Positions 56,438 to 64,000 of a DNA stretch of 64,000 nt are shown here, piece after piece (position 1 is the first letter of the stretch; each line of letters starts with the position of its first letter). A model generated the notes under the pieces. The model was not told the origin of the DNA. It saw only the letters and a list, made by a program, of their open reading frames with translations, and made no database searches. Origin of the DNA: Humulus lupulus (Eukaryota > Streptophyta > Magnoliopsida > Rosales > Cannabaceae); contig NC_084793.1 in assembly GCF_963169125.1 (NCBI RefSeq), positions 40,481,578-40,545,577 of the forward strand. The letters run 5' to 3'. A program made the position numbers and the translations under genes.

Positions 56438-58837
56438 TGGGGTATACTGGTATATAATTTAACACAGGCAACGAGAGCACGAGTTAATATATCTATTTTT
56501 AGGCTGACTTGTAAATTTTCGAAGTCCAAAATGGCCATTAAGCTAACTTGTTTGACAAAGCTTAAGTTACTTGGAATTTTTTAAAAATTTCAAGTTAGGA
56601 GCAGATATTCGTGTGACCATAAACATCATGCTCATAAATTGTTAGAGCAATAAGAGTGTGAGAAAGTATACTTAGCATGGACTTATGAAATGTCTAGAAT
56701 TTCTAAGTTAGAAAACTAAGTACTCATGCGAAAATATGAGGCATACACCAGAGTGACTTTACTATTCACAAAAAACTTATAACTTTTTAAGTCTAGAGGA
56801 GACTTAGAATGTTTTAAGTTAAAGAGAAGTAAAGTATAAATGCCAACAGCTACAAGTTTAGCTGATCAGGTGCAAAGTTTTCTTGCTCAGGAGAGCAGAT
56901 ACAACTTCCCTGGTCGGCTAAGCATGTTTCATCGATCAACTTCCCTGGAGTGAATCAAAAAAATTCATGCAAAATAAATGCTACATAGTGAAAAGTTGTC
57001 TTTGAGAGGAGAAGTCAAGTTTTCACCAAGATTGATTGAGAGAAATCAATCTCTCAAAATAATTATGGGAGGTTCGAACAAGGTGCTTTGATGGTTTTTC
57101 CTAAAAGTGCTTAAGAGTGCCCAAGCAAATGCATAAAAAATGTGGCGTCGAGCATACACCTTGAGATGGTCGATCGGATGCATGTTGATCCGAGGAGCAT
57201 CTCGCCTATGTCCAAGGATCTAGGCCCAAAAATTTTGTGCCTAAGGTGCTGCATCCGACCAAGAGGAGCCAAGATGTGCTTATCATCCGAGCGGTGTGTC
57301 TAGTGCCTACGGTGTACGGGTCCAAGCAGCTGCATCCGAGTAGATGGCCCTTGCCTGAAGAGTGCATGCCTTGTGTCTAAGAGTATATGCATCCGGTCGG
57401 ACACTCATCCGAGCGGCTGTGTTAGTCCGAGCAGCCCATGCGTCCGATGAGCCAAGATGAGTCTGAGTAGTCTTGTGTCCGAGGAGCCAAGAAGTGTCTG
57501 GTCGGACCTAGGTCCTTGGCACCTCAAGAGATGGGCTCGGACCCTAGTCCGAGGAGAGGCACAAGTGATGTGCTCGGACCTTGGTCCGAGGAAGAAGCCT
57601 CATGTAGTCCGTTTGGACCATGATCCGAGGAGAAGCCTCATGAAAGTGTGGCTCGGGCCATGTCCGAAGAGAGCCCCATGCATGCCAAGAGATGGGCTTA
57701 GACCTTGGCCAAGGAGAGGCCACAAAGATTCCGATCGGACCTTAGTTGGAGGAACCAAGTATTTGGCTCAGACCTATCCGAGGTGAGCTTCCAAGATGTT
57801 TGGCTCGGACATGTCCGAGGTGAGCTTCCAAGATCGTTGGCTCGGACCTATCCAAGGAGAGGTCCCATGCATGCCAAGGGATGGACTTAGATTTTGGCCA
57901 AGGAGAGGCCACAAAAGGTCCGATCAGACCTTAGTTGGAGGAACCAAGTGCTTGGCTCAGACCTATCCGAGGTAAGCTTCCAAGATGCTTGGCTCGGACC
58001 TATCCGAGGTGAGCTTCCAAGATGCTTGGCTCGGACTTATCCGAGGTAAGCTTCTTGGAAGCTCACCTCGGATAGGTCCGAGCCAAGCATCTTGGAAGCT
58101 TACCTCGGATAAGTCCGAGCCAAGCACTTGGTTCCTCCAACTAAGGTCCGATCGGACCTTTTGTGGCCTCTCCTTGGCCAAAATCTAAGTCCATCTCTTG
58201 GCATGCATGGGACCTCTCCTCGGATATGTCCGAGCCAACGATCTTGGAAGCTCACCTCGGACATGTCCGAGCCAAACATCTTGGAAGCTCACCTCGGATA
58301 GGTCCGAGCCAAGCACTTGGAAGCTCACCTCGGATAGGTCCGAGCCAAGCACTTGGAAGCTCACCTTGGATAGGTCTGAGCCAAGCACTTGGTTCCTCCA
58401 ACTAAGGTCCGATCGGACTCTTTGTGGCCTCTCCTTGGCCAAGGTCTAAGCACATCTCTTGGCATGCATGGGGTCTCTCTTCGGACATGGCCCGAGCCAC
58501 ACTTTCATGAGGTTTCTCCTGCTTCTTCTTTCTAGAGAGAGAAAATTTGGGTCTGAGTATTCTAGAGAGAGAAAGTGCGTGTATCTGAAAGAATCCTTGT
58601 ATTTTTGCAATCTGTACTGAAGAAACTCAGTTGGCTCAGTCCATCTGATCTTGAGTACAGATATATAATCACAACTCTAAGTGGATTAGGCTATTACCGA
58701 CTGATCGAGGCTGAACCACTATAAAAATCTTGTGTGTTATTTACTTTTCTTGTTTGAACTGTCTGTGTTATTTAAATTCTCTTGAAGGTTTGTCATATTT
58801 GACGTTCTCACGTCATTGGCTAAAATCGCAGTCAACA
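56438..58837 (+). repeat. Long gypsy LTR, plus orientation, internally rearranged
   Basis: Begins TGGGGTATACTGG after the purine tract and ends ..TCGCAGTCAACA at 58837. U3 is shortened relative to the left copy, lacks the 792-bp solo LTR, and has lost the TATA box. Its palindromic array changes direction at about 58053. It is followed by a primer site, so it may serve as the 5' LTR of a further element rather than only as a 3' LTR. Confidence 0.65.
57500..58450. repeat. Palindromic repeat array in the LTR U3 (right copy), with a direction switch
   Basis: 57500-58052 carries GGCTCGGACCTATCCGAGGTGAGCTTCCAAG units, the complement of the left array, as expected. From about 58053 the units read TTGGAAGCTCACCTCGGATAGG, the opposite way, up to 58450. 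The two halves meet in a near-palindrome at 58040-58070. Confidence 0.85.
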
Positions 58838-58858
58838 TTTTGGTGCTTTCATTGAGAG
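58838..58858 (+). promoter_or_regulatory. Second copy of the primer-binding site
   Basis: TTTTGGTGCTTTCATTGAGAG follows the LTR end at 58837, identical to 53758-53778. The element that should follow is missing. Confidence 0.6.
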
Positions 58859-59230
58859 GAGGATTCGCAGCTTCTTCAGCAGCCCTTGCTTCGCATCTGG
58901 CAAGCTCCTCTGCCTGAATCTCCTTGGTGAAAAAATTGAGATTGAGAGGTTTGTTCAGCTTCCAGACCTGATAAAAGCAGTCGAAGCTGGCCTCCTCAAA
59001 GCGAATTAAATCAAGCTCCTTTTCTTGTTTCAACTCTTCATTTTTGTTGATTAGTCACTCATTATCCCGAGCTAACTCCTTGTTCTCGAGGGACAGCTTC
59101 TCCAGTTGGGCTGTCAAGGAGTTGTTGTTTTGAACCTGCTGCTGCACCCGCCTCCTCTGCCTTATCATTCCGAGCAAGAGGAGCAGCTGAAGCTGAGGAG
59201 GGGGTTGATCAACCCACCAGAGAAGCACGC
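58859..59230 (-). pseudogene. Coiled-coil fragment of a gypsy additional ORF
   Basis: On the minus strand: SLTAQLEKLSLENKELARDNE, a TGA, then LINKNEELKQEKELDLIRFEEASFDCFYQVWKLNKPLNLNFF and ELARCEARAAEEAA. A coiled coil followed by an FYQVWKLN-type phrase is found in the additional ORF of Tat-type elements. It is joined head-on to the plus-strand primer site at 58858, a rearrangement point. Confidence 0.5.
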
Positions 59231-60166
59231 CAGTGACTCCTTATCATAGTTTATCATAGTTTGCTTTATTTTGTATATTCTTGCTTGGATTAATGAGCTA
59301 TTTTGACACTTAGCACTTTACTTTTTTCTTTTTTGACTAACTCTAAACTTTTAAGTCTTTATTGTGAATAGTAAAGTTCCTAGATGCCTTAAATTTCACA
59401 TGAGTATTTAGTTTTCTAACCATTCCATAAGTCCATACTAAATATGCTTCCTCATGCTCTTATTGCTTTAACCTTTTATGAGCATAAATTTTATCATTAC
59501 ACGAATATCTATTTCTAACTTAAAATTTTAAAAATTCTAAGTTACTTAAGCTTTGTTAAACAAGTTAGCTTAATGGCCTTTTTAGACTTCCAAACTTACA
59601 AGTCAGCCCAAAAACAAAACAGATATATTTGCTCGTGCTCCTATTGTCTGTGTTGAAGTACAAACCAGTATACCCTATGTGCCCCCCAAGTGATTGAGGG
59701 TTGATAAATCCTTGATCACTTGCTACTTGATTGAATTTGTCCGAGTAGTCACTACTCGTGAAACACATAAAATATACGAACATATTTCAGTAGTTGACCA
59801 CTACAAAAACATTATTTAAACGTCGGTCTTTCATATCATGATACCGACCAGTTGAACACTGCCCGGTATATATTTACACTTAGTTTTTAGAAGACCTGTT
59901 TTGTTTAAATCATTATGACAATTGAACACTGTCAAGCAAGAATAATCAACACATATGCAAAATATGTAGCAAGATTCGACCACGTTGCGCGTGATCTCTT
60001 TTATTACTCGTAATAATAAGTGACAAAAAGTGTCTAACAACGAGTTCCAAACAAAATAACATTGTTCAAAATAATGTGACTGGGTAGCAAATAACCAGTT
60101 CACAAACAAAAAACTTAAATAACAAGTTAAGCACTTGATACAAAGCTACTACTCTGCAAGCAGTAT
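59231..60166 (-). other. 3' untranslated part and partial U3 of the pol-bearing element
   Basis: From 60166 down to about 59691 is the spacer after integrase, with CAGTTGAACACTGCC motifs. The purine tract CTTGGGGGGC (minus, 59681-59690) follows, then U3 sequence similar to 51370-51780 down to about 59330. From there to 59231 the match to the other LTRs is lost. Confidence 0.6.
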
Positions 60167-60568
60167 TTATTGATAATATTTTCTCAAGTGCTCGCCATTC
60201 CAGTAGTTCCTGATCAGCTCTCCATTCAACTGAGCAAGCTTGTAGGTGCCGGGTGGCAAGACTTGCTCAATTTGATACGGTCCTTCCCAGTTTAGTCCTA
60301 GCACACCAACTGCTGGGTCTCTTACAAACACCTTTCTGAGGACCAAATCTCCGACCTGGAACTTTCGATCTCGCACTCTGGAATTGAAGTAGCGCGCCAC
60401 TTTTCCCTGATGAGCAGCAACTCTGAGGCTTGCCTCCTCTCTTCTCTCCTCGAGGAAGTCCAATGATTCTGCTAACAACTGATGGTTCTCCTCTTGGTTG
60501 TACATGGTCCTTCTATGAGATGGTGGGTCTATCTCCACAGGTAGCATGGCCTCATACCCACATGCCAA
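60167..60568 (-). pseudogene. int: Tat-type integrase C-terminus
   Basis: ACGYEAMLPVEIDPPSHRR, then a helical LDFLEERREEASLRVAAHQGK and the chromatin-side fold FQVGDLVLRKVFV..GLNWEGPYQIEQVLPPGTYKLAQLNGE, with the stop at 60167. It is the normal end of the pol polyprotein in this lineage. It is separated from the core at 60654 by a frame change. Confidence 0.88.
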
Positions 60569-60653
60569 AGAGAATGGGGTATGACTAGTTGCCGTCCGAG
60601 TCGTAGTCCTATATGACCAAAGGACCTCTGGTAACTCTTCTGCCCAAGCACCC

Positions 60654-61124
60654 TTAGCTTGCTCCAGGCGATTTTTTAGTATCCTTCAATGTTTTGTTTA
60701 CCGCTTCAACCTGCCCATTGACTTGAGGATGGGCTACCGAGGAGAAACTTTTGGCGATGCCATGCCGAGTGCAAAAATCAGTAAATATGTCACTGTCGAA
60801 TTGGGTGCCATTGTCAGACACTATCTTTTTAGGCAGACCATAGCGACATATTATGTTCTTAACCACAAAGTCCAATACTTTCTTTGATGTGATCGTGGCT
60901 AATGGCTCGGCCTCAGTCCACTTAGTAAAATAATCTACCGCGACCACTGCAAACTGCACTCCTCCTTTTCCTTTGGGCAACTTCCCAATCAGATCAATAC
61001 CCCACACTGCAAAAGGCCACAGACTTTGCATTTGCTTCAAGACATTTGGGGGCGCTCTGGGTACTTTAGAAAATCTTTGGCATTTGTCACACCTCCTCAC
61101 GTATTCCATAGAGTCCTCGTTCAT
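60654..61124 (-). pseudogene. int: Tat-type integrase core
   Basis: YVRRCDKCQRFSK gives the two Cys of the zinc finger (the His pair HEGFCGDH lies at the end of the 61131-62288 piece). The core has WGIDLIGKLP, VDYFTKWTEAEPL, SDNGTQFDSD and HPQVNGQVEAVNKT, so all three catalytic residues D, D, E are kept. A TAG stands in place of the Trp of GFFWPT just upstream, and a frame change follows NKTLKDTKKS. Confidence 0.9.
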
Positions 61125-61130
61125 GGTAGG

Positions 61131-62288
61131 CTAGAAAAATCCTTGCCTCAAGATCTTTTTAGATAGACTCTGCCCCCCAGCATGGTCTCCACAAAACCCC
61201 TCATGCACCTCAGCTAATAGGTTCTTTGACTGGTCGGGCGTTATGCACCTGAGTAGAGGTAGGGAATACCCTCTCCTATACAACACTCCATCCACTATGG
61301 TGTATCTAGCAGCTTGCCTCATAACCTTCCTTGCTTCATTACAACCATCTGGGAGGGTCCCTTGCTCAAGGTAAGCAATGATGGGAGTCATCCAGGTGTC
61401 GGCTATCGTGATCGGCATGGCCTCTTGTTTATCAATGCTCGGCTTCGCCAAGTATTCTACCGGTACTATATTCAAAGTTTCGGCATCTTTTGCACTAGCA
61501 AGCTTTGCTAAAGCATCTTCATTGGAATTCTGCTCCCGTGGTACTAGCTTGATGGTATACTCCTCGAACTGGGCTAACAAATCTTTGGTTTTGTTTAAGT
61601 ATGCCACCATGCATAGGCCCCTTGCCTGGTATTCCCCCAATACTTGATAGACCACCAATTGGGAATCACTGTTTATCTCCACCGACCTGGCACGTACATC
61701 TCTAGCCAGTCGCAAGCCTACTAAAAGGGCCTCATACTCCGCCTCATTGTTAGAAGCATTAAATCTGAATCTTAGTGCACAATGAATTCGGTGCTTCTCT
61801 GGTGTGACTAATATTATCCCAGCTCCTGAATGGTGCTCATTCGACGACCCATCAACAAAAAGTTGCCAAGTAGGAATTTCTTCTTTCTTCCCAGTAACAC
61901 TTTCTTGCTGGTCAGGGACCTCAGCGATTCCAGTACATTCAGCGATGAAATCTGCCAAAGCTTGACCTTTAATAGCAGTCCTCGGGTGGTACTTGATTTC
62001 AAATTGGCCTAGCTCAACTGCCCATTTAAGTAGCCGACCAAACGACTCCGGCTTCTGTAAAACTTGGCGCAGAGGCTGGTCAGTAAGGACCTTGACGGGG
62101 TGTGCCTGGAAGTATGGCCGCAAATTTCGTGACGCAAGTACTAAGCAGTAAGCCAACTTCTCAATCATGGGATACCGGGACTCCGCTCCTATCAATCGCT
62201 TGCTAACATAATATACCGGGTGTTGTACCTTATCCTCCTCACGTACTAAGGCAGCACTAACAGCGTGCTCCGTGACTGTTAGGTACAT
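61131..62288 (-). pseudogene. pol: Tat-type RNase H region with second, archaeal-type RNase H
   Basis: First the element's own RNase H remnant and connection (YLTVTEHAVSAALVREE, PVYYVSKRL, VLTDQPLRQVLQKPE, FGRLLKWAVELGQFEIKYHPR). Then comes a second RNase H: WQLFVDGSSNEHHSGAGIILV, ASNNEAEYEALLVGLRLA, INSDSQLVVYQV and NSNEDALAKLASA, with the D-E-D-D acid residues visible. The added archaeal-type RNase H is the mark of the Tat lineage and is the basis for that call throughout this region. A TAA separates it from the reverse transcriptase. Confidence 0.9.
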
Positions 62289-62297
62289 AAATAGGTC

Positions 62298-63401
62298 TTA
62301 TCCATCAACTGGCTTGGAAAGAATAGGAGGTTGGGCCAAATGCTCCTTTATCGTCTGGAAAGCTTGTTCACACTCTGCGGTCCACTCAAACTTCTTGCCT
62401 CCTTTAAGCAGGTTAAAAAACGGGACGCACTTGTCCGTTGATTTTGAAACGAACCTACTTAGAGCCACAATCCGCCCAGTCAGGCTTTGCACATCCTTTA
62501 TTCTTGTTGGAGACTTCATCTCTATGAGAGCCTTGATCTTCTCTGGGTTTGCCTCTATTCCTCGGGAGTTAACAATAAACCCAAGGAATTTTCCAGAACC
62601 CACTCCAAATGAACACTTGAGGGGGTTTAACTTCATGTTATACTTCCTCAATATTGCAAAGAACTCCTCTAAGTCTCCCACGTGCCCCTCAGCTTCCTTT
62701 GACTTCACCAGCATATCGTCTACGTATACCTCCATGCTCTTGCCGATTAAGTCACGAAACATACCATTCACCAAGCGCTAGTAGGTAGCTCCTGCATTCT
62801 TTAATCCGAAGGGCATGACCTTATAGCAGTATAGCCCTATATCTGTTCGGAAGCTGGTATGCTCTTCATCAAGAGGATGCATGCTGATCTGGTTGTACCC
62901 CGAATACGCATCCATGAAGGAAAAGGTCTCCTGACCAGAGGTTGCATCTACCAACTGGTCTATTCTCGGTAAAGGAAAGCAATCCTTTGGGCATGCTTTA
63001 TTCAGATCAGTAAAATCTACACAGGTCCTCCACTTTCCATTGGGTTTGGGCACCAACACTGGGTTTGAAACCCAAGCTGGGTAGTATGCCTCTCTGATAA
63101 GCCCATTCTCCTTCAATCGCTCTACCTCCTCCTTAAGAGTCTTTGCTCGATCCTTGTCAAGAAATCTCATATTCTGCTGTACTGCTGGATATCTTTCATC
63201 CATGTTGAGCACGTGGCTGATCACAGTTGGTGAGATACCCACCATATTCTTGTGAGACCAGGCGAAGACATCTTGATTCCTTCGCAAGAATTCTATCAGC
63301 TGTACTCTCACCTCAGCTTTCAACTTCTTTCCAATCTTGACCCCTCTCGTCGGGTCCTTCTCATCTATAGGGACCTCCTCTAACTCCTTAGACGGTCCCA
63401 C
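62298..63401 (-). pseudogene. pol: Tat-type reverse transcriptase
   Basis: Two frames, 63401-62778 and 62774-62298, are one gene split by a TAG at the Gln of ATYQRLVN. The first holds VERLKENGLIREAYYPAWVSNPVLVPKPNGKWRTCVDFTDLNKACPKD and MPFGLKNAGATY. The second holds the catalytic EVYVDDMLVKSK and the thumb/connection (FLGFIVNSRGIEANPEKI, PTRIKDVQSLTGRI). Key residues are present but the stop disables it. 63402-63546 is the broken linker to the protease. Confidence 0.92.
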
Positions 63402-63546
63402 ATCACTTTCATAATCCCCAAAGCGAGGATCAAAATCCCTTCGCTTTGGGCAGAAGACCGGATGGGGTCTTCTGCTCTTTTAAACTAGGAGTGCTCTCCT
63501 GGCTACACTCCTCTAACATCTCTTCATCGTTCACTACTACAAGACT

Positions 63547-64000
63547 CTAGTCTACATCCATCTCATTCACCTCCTCTTTCTCAACACACACAATCATGTT
63601 GTTCTCCTTGGAACCTCTCTTCGCCTTAGCTATCGAGGCATTATAGCACTCCCTAGCCTCCCTTTGGTCTCCTTGGACACAGCCTATGCCAGCGCTGGTC
63701 GGGAACTTCATGGATAGGTGCCAAATTGAAACTACCGCATGCAAGTTGGTGAGTAGTGGTCGACCAATAACCACATTGTAGGCGGACGGGCAATCAACAA
63801 TCAAAAGCTCAGTCATCACGGTTTCATGCTTGGGGGCTTCCCCCGTTGTGACTGGTAACCTGATTGTCCCAGCTAGTGACAATCCTTCTTCAGTAAGCCC
63901 ATAAATGACGTGAGAGCATGGCTTCAAGTCATTGATAGATAGCTTCATCTTCTCAAAGGAGGACTTATAAATAATGTTTACGGAGCTTCCTATATCAACC
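63547..64000 (-). pseudogene. pro: Tat-type aspartic protease, continues past the window
   Basis: At the very edge (64000-63950) the minus strand reads VDIGSSVNIIYKSSFEKMK, the active site with its Asp. The core follows (GTIRLPVTTGEAPKHETVMTELLIVDCPSAYNVVIGRPLL) with the usual hydrophobic-GRP motif and a tail rich in Lys/Glu. The gag of this element would lie to the right of the window. The frame ends with a stop at 63547, before the linker to reverse transcriptase. Confidence 0.88.

Noticed and set aside
60167..64000. Endogenous pararetrovirus (Caulimoviridae) as the source of the RT and protease
   Set aside because: A full integrase with zinc finger and D-D-E core, a second archaeal-type RNase H, and linked LTR sequence identify a Tat-type gypsy element.

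Overview
The window reads as nuclear DNA of a flowering plant, most likely a dicot; the species cannot be told from sequence alone. It is AT-rich and has split genes with GT..AG introns. It is packed with plant-type transposable elements: Ty3/gypsy of the Tat type, Ty1/copia, CACTA, Mutator-like and fold-back elements. Only one locus looks like an ordinary intact host gene, a two-exon FCS-like zinc finger (FLZ) gene on the minus strand at 36737-38131.

Layout. 1-6.5 kb: a rearranged gypsy element with gag and protease pieces on the minus strand and a degenerate extra reading frame on the plus strand. 6.6-17.8 kb: a decayed CACTA transposase gene (minus), split by two solo LTRs (6962-9304 and 9325-11137), with an upstream array of CGCCGGC-type subterminal repeats. 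18503-30156: a CACTA element with a perfect 16-bp terminal inverted repeat and a TAA target duplication. Nested in it is a second CACTA element (20133-29268, GAA target duplication) that carries exon-intron fragments of three host genes: a JmjC histone demethylase, RAD23 and a nucleobase-ascorbate transporter. A third solo LTR (21922-23918) splits a JmjC exon. 32197-34012: a probable non-autonomous Mutator-like element with internal repeat arrays. 35120-35499: a fold-back MITE. 36.7-38.1 kb: the FLZ gene.

39005-43898 is a complete but disabled copia element (minus) with 234-bp LTRs, unusual TA..TA termini and a GTTTC target duplication. 43966-47563 is the 5' part of a second copia element (plus), cut short by gypsy sequence. 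From 47564 to the end lies a cluster of Tat-type gypsy sequence. It includes two head-to-head gag-only copies, LTRs whose U3 is full of palindromic CTCGGACATGTCCGAG-type repeats, another solo LTR (50451-51242), and a decayed minus-strand pol (PR-RT-RNase H-second RNase H-integrase) running off the right edge.

Because many elements keep target-site duplications, the order of insertion can be read directly: younger elements interrupt older ones, and removing them rejoins the interrupted frame. The most interesting object is the nested CACTA pair with its three captured gene fragments, all on one strand. I found no rRNA, tRNA or CRISPR features.
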